Shown: one piece after another, positions 23,598-38,500 of the stretch
Position numbering within the stretch: position 1 is the first letter of the stretch
How the letters are laid out: each line of letters begins with the position of its first letter
From: Gavia stellata
Lineage: Eukaryota; Chordata; Aves; Gaviiformes; Gaviidae
NCBI RefSeq assembly: GCF_030936135.1
Contig: NC_082598.1
Coordinates: 15,318,687-15,382,686 of the forward strand
Length of the DNA: 64,000 bases
Direction of reading: 5' to 3'
Notes under the pieces: model-generated
Seen by the model: only the letters and a program-made list of their open reading frames with translations
What the model was told of the DNA's origin: nothing
Database searches by the model: none
Position numbers and translations under genes: made by a program

Positions 23598-26500
23598 AAT
23601 ATTCCTCTGTGTTCCCCAGGCACATAATCAAAAGGGGAATTTTCCTGGCAGTGCTTCTTAAACGGTGAGTCCTCACGCTCTGAGGCTCACGGGGGGACTG
23701 ACAGAGGCTTGTGAAGTTTCAAAAGGCTGTAAAAAGACAGATACATAATTTTAAGACACTGCAGTCAGTGTTCAGGGGTCTCACAAGGACAGAGGATCAA
23801 CAAAAATTTTAATTATTCTCTCAAAAAGCTTGAGTAACTTGACAGTGCATTGTTCCTTTTGGTGCTTTTTCACTGCACGTTTTTGGGAAGCTTTGAATTC
23901 TGCTCTGAACCACACCCTTCATGCAGCACTGACACTAATACCATTGCCATTTTGAACGTAGGCACAAGATGCAGTGAGATGGCTTTTCAGCAGTTGCTAA
24001 ATGCCCTCAGAAGACAGCAACATTCCTTGATCAGTTTACCAGCCACAGCTATATGTGATAAAGCCGTGGGACACGTATTGCAGCTCAGTCTCGATACGGA
24101 GGCAGGTGTAGCCGAGGAGTGTGAATGCCAAACGGGAGGGCGGGATTGCAGGGCTTGGAGGAGCAGTGTTGCACCTGCATGTAATTGGTTTCATCTCAGG
24201 AGATGAAATGGGGAGATGAGATCACCTCACCAGAGCGGTCTGCAGTCAAGTATTCAAGTATTTCAGATGTTCTTCCAATTTACCGCATCATCTGCATAGT
24301 CAAGGTCTGTGAAAGTCATCTTGCCAATTACTCTTCCTGAGCTTGGGTCACCTACCCAAGGTGGGTCAGCTACCTGCCTCTGGCATGGCAAAATAATGAA
24401 GAAGGATGTAGGAGAAGGCTTCAACTGCTCGCGGTTCTCTTCCCTTCTCCTGCCTCTCTATTTTTGCTCTGTGGGACAAAATAGTGACATTTAGCAAGAA
24501 ACCAGCTTTCTGTGCCTCATAGCAGCATGTGTGAGTTCTCCACAAAGATTATGCATGTGGTTTTTGAAACATGCTCTTCCTGTGTCATATTGAGGCCACA
24601 GCATATGCTCATTCCCTTTCTGCTAAAGGGAAAGTAAGTAAACAACCACAGAAATACGAGAACTACGATGCTGAGAAATCAACCCATGGCACACAAGGAT
24701 AATTTAAGCAGAGATATTGTCCCAAGAGTGATTATTATTCAGGCCATTTACAAGAAACCTGGTACAAGCGCAGTGTGTTAAGATATTTTAATTTGTAGGA
24801 ATGGCAGGCTGAGCTTTTAGAAAATAGCTCTGAACTAGACTGCATTGTCATTCTGTGGAAAAAGCAGCTGGTGGATCTCAGATTTGGTATTTTAGTTTCC
24901 CAAAACGTCAGCATTTATGATTCTTCCTGGTACTAATACATGCAATTCTGTGTTTTGTTGCTGTGCTGGAAATAGAGAGGGAAGTGACGTCCAGGAGACA
25001 TTGGTTCATTGTCTTGAGACTTGCAAGGAAATTATTTAAAAGGGAGTCTAACAAGGGATCTACCTTTCACATTGCTCACATTATCTAAATGAAATTCCCT
25101 TTAACTGATGAAATATTTGAATAAAACACATTGCTGGCAAGGCTAATAGTAGTTTGAAAATCCTGGCTGTCAAACGGGGATCCACAAGAGGAGGAATACT
25201 AGGCAGAAAATTTTGGTGTATTTTCATAATGAAATTACACTACAACTGTATCTATCATCGAGACATTTTCTAGCCAAATCCACCCACAGTCCTATGACAA
25301 GAAAGGGACTAGATTTCAAAGGCTGTGGAGAAACTCTGCCTAGTCTGGGCTTGGAAACAGGCTGTATGTAAGTCATGAAAAAGGAAAGACTCAAATCGTA
25401 GTAGTAACTTCTACTATTCTGAAATGATTTCAGACAGGTAGAGAGTATCTTTCCCTGTTAAGAAGAAAGTAAATCTCATCATTTGATGTATTGCTAATGT
25501 CAAAGATACAATTGTGAACTAAAATACTGCCCTTGAATAAATTGAAATCCTGGACAGCTTTACAGCATTTCAGCTGAGTGTTGCAGTGTAACAAACCCGC
25601 TGAGTGTTGCTGGTTCCAGAAGAAGAATTGGGGCATTAGAGAAAAAAAATTAAGCTAACAACCAAACCCAAGAAAATGACAAGGCCAAATCCATCCTGCC
25701 TAAGTCTGAAAAATCAGTTCATGCAAATGTCTAACCTTATGTGAAAGGGACACTTACTACTGTCTTGTATATGGTGCTGTTTTAAGAAATGGCTAATCAA
25801 TAGCTGTATTATATGTTCCAGAACACAGAGCTAGAATGGGTTCCAGATGGGCTGGGGGTAGGAGGTCTGGGAAAATAAAAGGCATCTTGAATTCCAGTTT
25901 GGAGGAACTAGTCCTTTTTGTTAAGTGCATTAAATGCTGCAAATGTTTATTTATTGGTAAAGAATGATGTAGAAAGATGTGTTCTGATGGCACTTCTCCA
26001 AACAAGCTTTTAAAGAAAGGAAAACCATGTATTTTAACTCTCTTGTCAAAGCTCAGAAAAAAATGGCCCCTTTTAACTTCCTGGTTTCCACTGATGTTGA
26101 AACAGTACCTCTGCTAAGTTACCTACTTCTTTCTACACAAAGTCTCCATTTCACCGAAGTTCAAACCTGCCAACAATAGAAGGATTTCAGCATTTAGCAA
26201 ATGAAAAAATAAACTATAATGTAGATATATTCATGGGGGAGTTCAACTGTAAAATGTGAAGGCCGTATTACTCTAACTTCTGCCTTGACTTTGACCTCTT
26301 TTGGTAGCAGAAATTGACACTTGGGTATATACATGAGCCAAAAATGCCCATTCAGGTTTTTTTTCTTGCTGTGTTCATTGAAGCTGGTGAGGATTTGGCA
26401 ATAAAGCAGATGGTTGATGTTTCCAGCTGGCATTTTAACAGAGCACTATAAAAGTAACCGAAGGTCAGCTATTCCATCTGAAAAACTTTGCTGTTATTTT

Positions 26501-29500
26501 AGCAGGCTCCAGTACAGCTGGTAACACATGGCATCCTGCTGCTGCCAGGGCAAGCCCATTTCCTGCCAGGAGTCTGGGAGTTTCAGAAGTAGCTCAGGCA
26601 TGTTATCACAAATCTGACATCTAGGAGGATAATCTAACATCAGGCTCTGTAATTTACATTTTCTAATTACTATAAATATAATTTGGTGTCTCTTAAAAGT
26701 TGTATTGCTTTGTCAGGAATGCTATCGATAAGAAGTCTGTATCTGCAACTCTCCGGGCAAAGGAACAATCTCCCTTCAGTATTACATCCCTGGCCTCTGC
26801 AGATCAACTGACTGCTGCTACAGCTGCCATTTGGGTTAGCCCTTGTGATACTAGTCTGTATCTTCATGACCATCTTCCGCAAATAGTGCATTCTATGTGT
26901 CTGCTTCATTTTGCATTAGTTTTAGATTTGTTTTTCAGTTTTTCAATCATCGGTCATTAACTGCAAATTTTGCCTCATGCTTGAGCCATGATTTGTTGCT
27001 TGGGGTTGCTGGAAAAGAATTCTGATACACTGACTTCTCATTTCAGTCTCCTCTTTGGGGAAGTATTCGAATTCTCCGTTTTACTTCCCACACCTCAATC
27101 AGTGACATAAATTGTGGCAACTTTCCACAGCTACATCCTGATTGCAAATGCACATTTATTTGACATTTTGTTCTCATCAAGAAGGTTTTCAATATTCAAT
27201 CTTTATTTAATAGCAATCCTAATTTCTTTTTCAAATATACTGCAGCTTCAGTTTGATCATTTGGACAGAATTATGGTTAAGGTTTGGTTCTATTCCAAAC
27301 AAAAATAGATTCCTCAAGCTCTATTCTTGCACTGGTCTGACTCATTGAATGCAACTGGTTGTTATTTACAGCTGGCTGACAGCTGTAATACATTTGAAGC
27401 CTTCACTACTCCAGTCTATCACTGGCAAGAAGCTTTTAGCAAGTATCTTAGCTGGAGCCATAACAAAATAGTTTAGTGAGTCTGTTAATAGCGCACTGCA
27501 TCTCACATCATGGGTCTGTTAGGTCCTGTGCTGCTGAGGTAGGCGGGCTGGGCAGCATCTGTCAGAGCAGCAGCACAGCAATAAAACCAAAGCAAAGATG
27601 CGAAGACAGGGAACAAAAAGCATGGGTTCAGACTCCCACTGTCCTCCAAAAAGCCTGCAGTGGAAGTAAGACACAGCAGCACAGTGGCAGAGGTGCAGGC
27701 ATGAAGCATCCTCATGGCCCACTACCACTCTGCACCATTTCTCCTGACATTTTTCAACAGAGTGTGAGCTGGGACACATTTATAAAATTGTATTTACTTT
27801 ATTCAAAATATAAGATGAAGCCCAGAAAGATTTGGCTTTGTATTGACTAGATATGACCTTTATCCTTTCAAGTATTTTCTTCCTATTGATTAGCACGCAG
27901 TTTGTAATGTATTACTGTATTCTTCTTATGAATTACTGGAACTTAGGTTCTTTTTTTCTTCAATATGAAGTATATGAAAGGATTTTGTCCTATTTAACTG
28001 CCTCTCTTCCAAGAAGTCTTTTCTTTCACCCAGAGGAAAACAGTTAAACATGATGTTTCTTAGACTCTGTTCTGTTCTGAGTTAGTTTGTTCACCATTAG
28101 AATTATGAGACAACTGTAATTTAAATTTAACATGCTGGCTCTTTTATTTTCTTTTGTCCACTCTCTTTCTTTTATATACCCGTGGTTGAGGCACATGCTC
28201 TATTCTTTTATTTATACGCTAAATTCAGGTTGTAGTTCCACCTAAAACAAGAAGCTTGGGTTTACATTTTTGTATGGTTTTAGTCTATCTGGAGCTACAA
28301 GAGCCGTCCCTTAATTTAAACGTAACAAGTTTTTTGCCTACATTCCCATTAGTTATTCTGCTTTGTGTTGCATTTTAACATTGTGGGCTTAGAGAGCAGT
28401 GTAATTTCATTAGATATCTGAATACCATTTCCATTGCTGTTACTAAGTAGCTGTATTATTTAATGCTTATATGGACTTCTTTTAAAGAGGTGACATGGTA
28501 AGTATTAAAATCATGACTGCTTACTGCAATTAACTAGGTAATGAGTATAATAATGATTACTATATAGAAGGCAGTAGAAGAATTCTTAATGCTTTCTCAC
28601 AATGAATGGATAAAGTGTGCTAAGCTGTACGAAGAACTGACAATTGCTAAATATACCCTAGGGACTGCTGGGTGTCAGGCACAGTCCTCAGTGTGTTACG
28701 CCAGCCCGGAGAGCTTCAGCTAATCATCAGAAGAAATGTCTGTCTTGACCCATGTGATCCTAGATCTCAAACTGGCTTGAGCAGCTTTTGTGAAAAACAT
28801 CCTAGTACCATTTCATATCCCAGAACAGTCTGTTGGGACATATTTTCCTCACTGAAAATTCCAGTTTCCTACTTCTAAGGAATATAACCACCGCGGGACT
28901 AAAGTTGTGTAATATTATCCAAGGGCTGACATCCCATTGCACTTGATTTAGGTTAAGATAAGTGGAGTGGAAAGTATTTATTTACAACATCTCAACCAGC
29001 CAGGACAGCTACATAGTTACAAGTGGTTGTAAAAGGCATCAGTGAAAAAATGAAAGAAAGCTGCACTTTAATCTTTTTATACAAAAAAATAAATCTAAAA
29101 TCTGCCTGCAATCAGCCAACCTATTGTAGGCTCTTTGCTGGCCCACAGAGTCAGGAACTTCTCTCTTCATCTAGGTTTATGTCAAAGGTTACATTTATCA
29201 GAAGAAATCTCCTTTTTCGATCCCTTTCTTGAAGTTCTCCTTATTCATCTCTGACATACTTGGAGATTGCTCTGACACCCCTTCCCTAAACTACGGACCA
29301 TCTCATCTCTTTCAACAAACAGAGGTCATTTTGGCAGATACATCCTGCACTTGGTTGTTCTGTTACGTTGGTTCTTACTGAAGAAGTAAATGTTCCCCAA
29401 CTTGTACTCCAGTGCAAAGTGTGTGTACCTGATGACCTATAAAGTTTCCGTATTTGACAAGCATCCTTAATACAAACATGCAAATGAGATTCATCCATGC

Positions 29501-32119
29501 AGTGCATCACTGGCTCTTAGCTGAGAACAGACAATATGGGAGTCACCTACTTCAGGGTGATATCAGCATTGTGATGACTGAACTCCAGATCCTATCTTTG
29601 AAAGGTGCTGTAATAATAGTATAACTTCTAATGAAGCAAGCTTCTAGCTGTACATCAGGCATAGTGCCAGAAACAACCTTAAGAAAATAACTAGGGAAAT
29701 AATGATGGGTGCTGCAAAGGAGGGTGTGTAGGAAATTTCTAGGAGCTTAGCTACTCAAGCTCTTGAAGAGAGTCATGGTTCAAGAAGTGTCTGAATATTT
29801 TGCTCTACTGTCATAGAGAGAATAGTCATACAGGAGGAAATAAGGTTCACTTTACTTCATCAGGAAGGCTTTTCCATGATACATATGAAGCCTTTTAGGC
29901 ACGGAACAAAATTCAGTCCACTCAGCAAAGGGATGAACTATCTATGGCATATTCCATCTATGAAGGAATACAGCGACAGTTTCACAGCTCAGCAGTCATT
30001 CATTGGTGACTGTTGTACATTGGATAGGTAGAATCCAGTTATCCACTCTGGAAATGATTTTTTTGTGTGTGTCCAAGTGTCAGTTTTTTAAACACTATGA
30101 AAAAACTAGTGAGATTCATTAAGTCATTGGTTTATCTTTGTCTCTCTCCTCTTCACAGTTCACTTTGCCATCTCATAATTTTAATTTCAGTGTTTAACTG
30201 TTAAGCATTTCCAATGCATGCACACCGGCATGACTGTTGCACCCTATTTTACACCAGTTTGGTAATAAATCAGTGCAGTTATAAATCACACTGTCCTGTG
30301 GGAAATTTGGAGCAGAAAACAGAGAGACACAAACTGCTCTACAACATACTTTACTTAGCCTTACTTTACTTACCATGCTTTACTTACCCTGATTATTTGA
30401 TAAAAGATAACTCTTTACATATAACTGCTGGATCACAGGAGCAAAAAGTGGGGGGTGGCAAATCAGAAAGTGCTTCTTCTCTACTAAAGGTAAGGGACAT
30501 AGCAGCTGTGACATTACTCAGACATTACTCCTCTGTAACTGGAAGACAGGATGCTGGAGCAATTCTTTTATTTCTGCTCTTCCTTTGTTGTCTCTTAGGG
30601 ACTGTGACTGTTATTTACACTTCCCTGTTATCTTCTTTGTGTTCTCACTGTATATGGGATGTTTTACATACGTTAGATACATCTCTGTTCTCTTTGTGAC
30701 GGCCTAAAACCAGCTCTGCCCAGCTCCCAAGGCTGCCCTCCTGCACTGATGAGTCATTGACCTTCTGTGGTTTGTGTTCACACCCCAGCGTGGAACCTGG
30801 CCTCTGCTGTTATCCTCTGCCTGCGCTCTTGGGGGCCTTTGCGATGCTGCTGTGAAATCCAGCAGGCTTATGGCACACAGTGCCAGATCTTCAAAGGGGA
30901 GTAGTAACCCAAAGCTCAATATTAGCATAATAAGTCCGATTTCCCAAGCTCCCTGCACAGTAGGTGTAGAGAGATAAGCTCTCCAGAGAGAAATTCAAAG
31001 TGGTGAAATTGGAGTTTCACTTCCTTCTGAACCATTTTCCAGAGGACCCCAGCTCCAACTGTCGACACTAGAAGGAGCCCAAGATGTTCAGTCTAAGTAG
31101 GTTGTATCAGCCTTTGAATATATTGCCCACCATCCATCACCCCCCACCTATTGCCTTGACAGCCTTGCTAAGGAAGCATAATTGTCTTGAGGAGCAATCA
31201 GTGTGGGATTGCTGTGCAGCATGGACGGGCGATACGAACAATAAATCCTCCAATAAAGTAGTTTGGCCAAGGAAATGAATTCAGTTATTGAAAACACAGA
31301 GAGGAACAATAACATTTGAAGGACACACTTCAATCCCACTAAAATCAAAGGAGTGATTTTTTTCATCTGGTACCATTATAGTATCACTACAGTCTTTATA
31401 AGTCTTCTTGGAGAACTTTCAAAGGATAGAGAGGTTTGTCTTAATTGTTCTCACTCATCAGTCATTCTACTGCTACATCTGAAAAGATTGGTTGGACAGA
31501 GCTTTTCATCGAGCTTTTCTCGCTTGATTCATCGCTTACTTTCCTAAAGACTACTTACACCACTGGTGTTCATTCCTATGCTTAATGAGTGAACTTCTTG
31601 TCTCTGACTCTAAGCTTCCACCTTTTTTGACATCCAAGGTCCACAACCAAACTGTCTCAAGCTTTGGATCAGTTCTTGTGGATTCTAAAATTGTTTTATG
31701 GAGGAAGAATATAAAAAAATATTACAGGTATTCATCTTATATAGAATTTATAAAGTAATTATGCTATTTTCTGAAATCTGAGCCAAATATCAATGGGTAA
31801 CTTAAATTCCCGCTTGCTAAAAAACCCCAAATGCCTCTGGACTTCTAAGTTACAATCTTGTTATATCACTTTTTAACTTATTCCTTCTGCTAATGTCATA
31901 ATAAACCTGCTCTCACGTAAGAAATGACTATTGCTGTTTTCTATGGTAAAATCACCATCAATAGCTTATTATTGAATTATAGTTTACTGATCCCTAGCAA
32001 CAGCTCTGTGTTGCTCCTGTCCTTTCTTTTTGACAGATTGGAAGATCATTTGTATTGTGTATCAACCTGATGCACAATACAAATTAAATTTGTTTAAGAT
32101 ACAAGCACATAACTGCAGC
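23598..32119. other. Intergenic sequence
   Basis: 8.5 kb with no gene, RNA or clear mobile element recognised, except the small repeat at 30349-30391. Confidence 0.5.
30349..30391. repeat. Imperfect triplication of a TTTACTTA-containing unit
   Basis: CTTTACTTA recurs three times at about 14-base spacing, with GCC, ACC and ACC following. A small local minisatellite. Confidence 0.7.
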
Positions 32120-32580
32120 AGCCCAAGAGTATAAAAATGGCATGTTAGGCCAAAGGTCCTACTAACCCAGCAACCTGTAGCAACCAACAGCAGAAACCAC
32201 TTACTGAATCCATATACACTTTTACAATGAACAACACTATCACTAGAATTTTTGCAGTTTATCTCCTCATTGTGTGGAAGATCACCTCCTGCCGTTTGTT
32301 CTGCATCTGCTGCCTGCTTGCTTTATTTGAGAATAATACCCCTGTCTCTTGGATTGTAAAAAACAATTGTCCTCTATTTATTCTCCATGTTGCTAATGGC
32401 TGCAGAGGCCTCTATTGTATTCCCTCCTGAGAGGTTTCTTTCTCATGCTAGCACTTGTTTCTCACAGAGCTGGTCCAGACCCTGATCATGCCTGTTGCCC
32501 TTCTCTGAACCCATTCTAGTCCCTGGGATGGGAGAGTCGTAACATCCTGGAATACCCAAGGTGCAGGCACACGAGTTTCA
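32120..32580 (-). mobile_element. Decayed CR1-type LINE fragment, ancient
   Basis: Two recognisable parts. AGGCCAAAGGTCCTACTAAC at about 32142-32161 resembles reptile-type repeats. TGTTGCCCTTCTCTGAACCC at about 32491-32510 matches the CR1 ORF2 tail read in reverse. The middle is strongly diverged. It predates the intact-looking CR1 copies. Confidence 0.5.
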
Positions 32581-35500
32581 TATGGAGAAAAAAAAAGTGT
32601 TCCCTGTTCTGTTCTCTATTCCTTTCTTTGTCATTTCTGGCATTTGATTTGTTTGTCTGACCTGAGCACTTGAGCATTTAGTTGACATTTTAATAAAACT
32701 CTCAATTCCAATGAAAGGATCTTTTCCCTGAATAGTAGTAGCAGTCATAGAGGCCATTATTCTATGTATAAAGTTATCCTGTGTGAATCACCTGATCTTT
32801 AATACTTTTCTCACTCTTGGTTTTGTTCCCAGTACTCCTGGCCTTTGTTACCAGTAATTCAGTGATAATTTTAAAAATCTTGCCTTGTTTCAGATCATTT
32901 TCAGCTGCTGCCTGCTTTGCATGTTGGAAGTACATATCCAATTATTTGATGTAAATCAAAGCTTCCAGGCTACTGCTCAATTTAAATTCTCCTTCAAAGC
33001 CATGCCTAATTTGAATAGAAAAGGTTAATATCCCCTCTTTTTATTCAGAGACATATTTTAATTCAACAAGGTTTTCTTGACACAAGGCAGTCCTAAGATT
33101 TCTACCTTAGACCATATGCAGTTGTTTTTTAAAAATAAAATGTCCTTATACTTTTTCTCACAAAGAAATTTTCATGAGTAATTTTTTTTCCTGTTAAGTT
33201 AGCTCTGTCATCCTTTATTCTGATCCCACTTTGCTTTTCTCATTCCTTGGAAGTCCTTCATGACTATCCACTCTTCCTTCAGTAGCGTGTATATTCCATG
33301 TGGAATGTACTAGGTATGCAATTTCCTGAATTTCTGGATTCTTGTTTTTTACAAAACTTATGCTGTCATCTGACAAACTGCACTTGGTCATGCTGCAACA
33401 GTTTTTGAGATTCAGGCATCTATGAAGCGATTCAGAGTTCACAGACCTGTGCAACATTCTATATTGTCACTAATTCTCCTGTCATTACCTATCTTATGCA
33501 TTTAATCCCTTAAGGATAGAGATGCTCTTCTGTTGTGCAAAAGAGCCTCTTGTGTCAGTGCCACAGAGCTGGAAACTGCAGCAAATGTGTTTTCCCTGTT
33601 TGTCCTGTCTTCTTCCGTGACAAACACCTTCTGTCCTGACCAAAATTTGTCATTAACTGCTTGCTGATTATACGAAACATTCATTAGAGAAACCTCCCTG
33701 GGGAAAAAGGCTATCAGCAATTTTGAAGGCACATCACGTGATGTTTGGATAGGGAGAAGGGAGGAAAAAAGGAAATGTTTCTTGTCCTGGTGGTGGTAGA
33801 TAAGAGTCAGTGCACTGAAACAACATTATACATGATTCAGATTGTGTGTGCCATTATACACTGAAGAAAAAGAGGTAGCAAAAAGGCTTTTGATGGATTT
33901 AAATGTCTTTATGACCGTATCTCATTTCTCTACTTGCAGTACTCCAGTGGAGGTATACAACAGTATCAATCCAGTATATTTTTCCATTTAACAGTTTTCA
34001 GGCTTTCAGGCCACTTCGAATATTGATTCAAACAATTGCAAGAGAATTAATTTTGTTTTCTATTGAGTTTGTTTTTCCTCTTCCTGTTCTTGCAGTAGCA
34101 TGGAGGAAAGTACTGTAATGTGTGGGTGTTCTGTAGAGGCTTATTCATCTGCTTCAGCGAGCCTGCTCATTTTGCATCCAAGCATTCCGTTGCTAAAATC
34201 AGCAGTATGTCTAGAGCCTCTCTTGCATGTCTTACAAACCGTATAACAGCTGATACAAGAGCAAATAGAAATTTCAAATGATTTGTATAGATTCTTAAAA
34301 ATTACATTAGAATAAATTATCACGAATTCTAAACACAGAAGCATATTTGGTAATTGACACTGAAATAATTAGTATCTCATTTTGTGCTGACAGATGTGAC
34401 ATTTGTAGTAGAAGAATTTTTGTTTATGTGTGCTGCAAGGAGGGACCAGAGTAATAATTCTTGGTCTTTTTCTCATGAGAGATCGTGTAAATTGAAGATC
34501 ATGCTGGGATTATGAATAGACCACCAAACATACTTACTAGTTGCAAATTCTATGATAACATTCCTGGAGTTGAACATCAGCCAGAACCACATGAGGCTTC
34601 TGTACTGATCCCTAGAGGAATTTACCATTTTAAGTTTTGGGTTACCTTTCTGGACTAACAGCTGATGTAAATGGCCACTGCTCTGAGGACAGTAAAGCTG
34701 TGATGGTTTGTCATAGTGGGGCTCTTGCCTGAATTCTCATCTAGGTTTATGCATGTGTGAGAATTATGGTTTCTTTTAGAAATGATGTGCAAAGATAGTA
34801 GCTTGACTTTTCATCCTTTGTTATTTTGCGTTTCAGAACTGGTGTGCCCACCATGCAGTGCCTACTTCATATCCAGCTTTGCTTTGCTCACATCCTGGCT
34901 GTTCGCTGTGCTCATCCTGCAGTTTGGTGTCTCTTCCTCTGCATAGGGAGGCTTAAACTCACCCTGTGAACACACTCATTTAAACTGATGTGGCCACCAG
35001 CATAGCGAACATTGGTGATGTCTTTTAAAAGTCACTTTATTTTACATAACCTATGTAATAATTCAACTGACTATCCACTTTTAAGAAAGATGTATGGATG
35101 TTGGGGTAGTAAGAAAAAACCTGAGACAGTTCAATTCCTGCCGACTTCAGACCTAGAAGCATGTGTCTGGGAGAAAAGTGCAACGCAAAGGCATTGGGCT
35201 GTTGGGCAGAGTGAAACAGCTGGAGGCAAGGATTTCCCTAGGCGGTCTGAGAGGACCACACAGTCTTACCGATGGGGTAAAACTGCCTTCAGGCTTACAG
35301 GTCTTTGCTCTGCACTCTACAACATCTTGTGCATGCATCCATTTTGCCAATGCCAAAAATAATTGAAAACAAAGACAGGGAACAGAAATAGCATTAAGTT
35401 AATCCTGAAATGTTCCGTTTGTAGCAGGTTGTAAATTAAGATCAGAGAACTAAGGTAATTAAATGACGCTTGTACAGCAGGTTGTTTCAGGTCTGTCCCT

Positions 35501-38500
35501 TTAAAATCTGCCTTTACTAGTGTGCTGTTTCATCAGTGGTCTATCCAGTATAGTGAGACTAAATGAGAATTTTGACCTGCTTCATGGCTTCTGTAAACAA
35601 GCAGATTCAACGAGTTTCAGGTTGTTCATTGACATAATTATCTAGGTTGTCTGCAGCTTGACCAGTGAGCCAAGTGAAAATCAATGGAAAGACTTCTAAC
35701 AACTTTAGTGGATTTTCAATCCTGCCTTTGGACCTTGGAATAAAGATGACAGAGAGGAAGGAATCCACTTCTGAGCATAAAAAGAACAGGTCATACTTCC
35801 ATATTTTGTTTTGATCAGTTAATGACTGACTTTTAAATACAAAATTGAATACAGACCTCATGATGTTTTTAACTGTGTTATGAAGTGTCTTGATAGACAT
35901 CTGTTATAAAGAAAATAGGAATATAAATGAAATAAATAAATTTAATATTTCTAAAGTTGGGTGACACAGAATGAAAGAGGGGGAGCCATCTGCACTTCAA
36001 AATTTTAGTTCTGAAGAAATATAGTTAAAGGTACTAGCAAACAATATAGCATTTTGTGTTATTAAGTCAGTCAGTGATGTGTGCTCGGTAAGGGCTTTAA
36101 AGTTCTCTTGGTAGCTGAAGAGGTAGATGGGGTCTTGGGGCCATTCAGATACATAAACACTGAAAGACCTTAAATAAACCATTTTTAGAGCTCTTAATAG
36201 CCAAAAATAGTAATAATTTAAATAAATCAGTGGTTGTTGAATACTGCTGTACAATTTTAGGGTTTTTTTTAGGCAGGACTCCCACAAACTCTCAGTAATA
36301 ACATGAAACCAGACTAGTGCTTTGCTTCTAGAGTAAAACGACTGTTTAAAGTTACATGTCTAAACTCAAAATCTTATGCAGAAGAACAGTTCACTTTAAG
36401 GACTTCATGAAATTAATCAATTTTAACTCAGGGCCATGTTTTAGAGATATCAGTGCAGAATAAAATGCACTACAGTAAAGTAACAGCATAAAGAGCATCT
36501 CCATTGGAATCTCATTGTTGGTTCCCTTTATGTTGAATGGTTTACAGGAATGGAGACAGAAGACTATATTTTTCTTGAAAAAATACCATTTTGCAGCTGC
36601 TAGGAAATGTATTCTAGTCTTGGAATTCTAATTTGACCAAAGATTTCCCTGTTGCAAACCTCATTGTTTTATGAAATTATTTACTGCAACTAAAAATATC
36701 ACTAAGGATGCCTTTTGAGACATCAAATTGACTTCAAAAAGCCAAATAAGCTCATTAGGTGTATTCAAAAGATTAGCTGCATCCATTATCTGTTCAAAGT
36801 CAATTAACTGACTTATTTAAACCCAGAAACCCTTTCTACAACTGTGCACATTTTTCTCAGTGATGATTACAAGACTAAACATATGTAAAAAAGTAATAAA
36901 ATTTCAGAATACATTTGTATCTAGGTCTCTCCCCATCATAAGCTGCTCAAATCTATTTCCTTCCAATGTAGCTTGTAAAAGCTGCAAAAGAAATGAGGTA
37001 TATCAGTCCTCAAACAGGAGTCTCCAGATATCTAATATTCTGCCAGCATGGTTCTCCTCTGCTGTTCTCTGAACTGACCAGACTGATGCCATCAAACTAG
37101 ACTTAGGCAGCTAAATATTGAAGCCTGACACTCCCTCAATTACTCATCCAAACTCTTGCATGGCACCAATTATGTTTGGCCTTTTGAGTTTGTCTATAGA
37201 ACTAAGAAGGTTTAAAGTTCCAAAGGGGAGAGAGTAACTTCAAGTATGTGGGGCTGAAAGTGGTTATACTACAAAAGCTTTATCAAACATAATTTATTGT
37301 TTACCACCTTTCTCTTCTGGGCACATTTAAAATAAAAATATCTGTAGTTGTAGTATATAGGGAACAAGTGTGATAGTATTTATCAGATCTAATGTCTGAT
37401 AAACAGTAGAGATGATAAACCGGAATTTATAGTATTCATTACGTTGTATTTGATGCTTAACAAATTGTTTTCCAGATTTGTATAATATCCAAGATTTTTG
37501 AGGCTCTATTTTGGAGCTGTTTGGTAATGTGACGCAGTAACTCCTCTCACTACACTTGGGACTATGTCTGAAGATCAAGCAATTTGGTAAGTTTTCTTTT
37601 GTGATTGGACAAATCTGAAACATTTATTTTTTGTTCCTTAATATTAGACTGGAGAGAGTGAATGATTACTATAAAAGAACAATGAGACTCTTTGAATGGA
37701 AATGGTAGTTCACCACAAAGAGAGTTTAATAGGCACTTGTGACTCATCAAAGGGGTATTTAAAATGCATTCATTGCTAAAGTTGTCATAGCAGCAGGAAA
37801 CTTTAAAACCCCATGGGTCTCAAGTATGGAAAATCTGTGATTCTGCAGCATTTTCTAAAATTCAGGCTCTTTTGCATCAAATGATAAACGGGGAATAAGT
37901 TCTACAGTAGTAGGCTTGCTGGAAGACTATCCTAAAAACAACACTCTTCTCTCTTAAATTGTATGGGTGCAGTGTTGGCACCCTTAACTATCAGATGTCT
38001 GAGATACTTTCCAGCAACCTACAGGTTCAGGAAAAATTTAAGCCAGAAACTGTATGAACTTTTAATCTTCTCAACCCTTTCTAAGATAAGAAATTAAAAG
38101 ATGCCCCTTAAATGTAATTTTGATCCAGAATGAGGCAGTTTTGATATCACATTGTGTCTCAGGGTTGTATTGAAAGGCTCGTGTTTCATTAAAGCACAGC
38201 CCTGTCTCATGCCATTATCAGTGCTCTGTTCTGACAGAGCAGCTCTAGTGGTTTGGGATGTTGAGCAGGAGAAAGAAAATGCAGTTCTCAGGCTTGACTG
38301 AAACACATGTTTACTAATTCTAGAACCTTGAGAATGACTAAAACAATTTCCTTTTATTAATTCATCACCTTTACTTCTTCAGGAATTAAACTCCATAGTT
38401 ACAAAAGTAAACCACAAGCAATAATGATGGCCTGAATTTCTGAGCTATTGGAGAAAAACAAAAGCAGCCCCAAACTCCTCTTTTGCCCTTCTTCATTTAT

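Noticed and set aside
30214..30699. 161-codon plus-strand frame with a hydrophobic segment
   Set aside because: Partly built from a local tandem repeat; no homology recognised, no start context or splice support.
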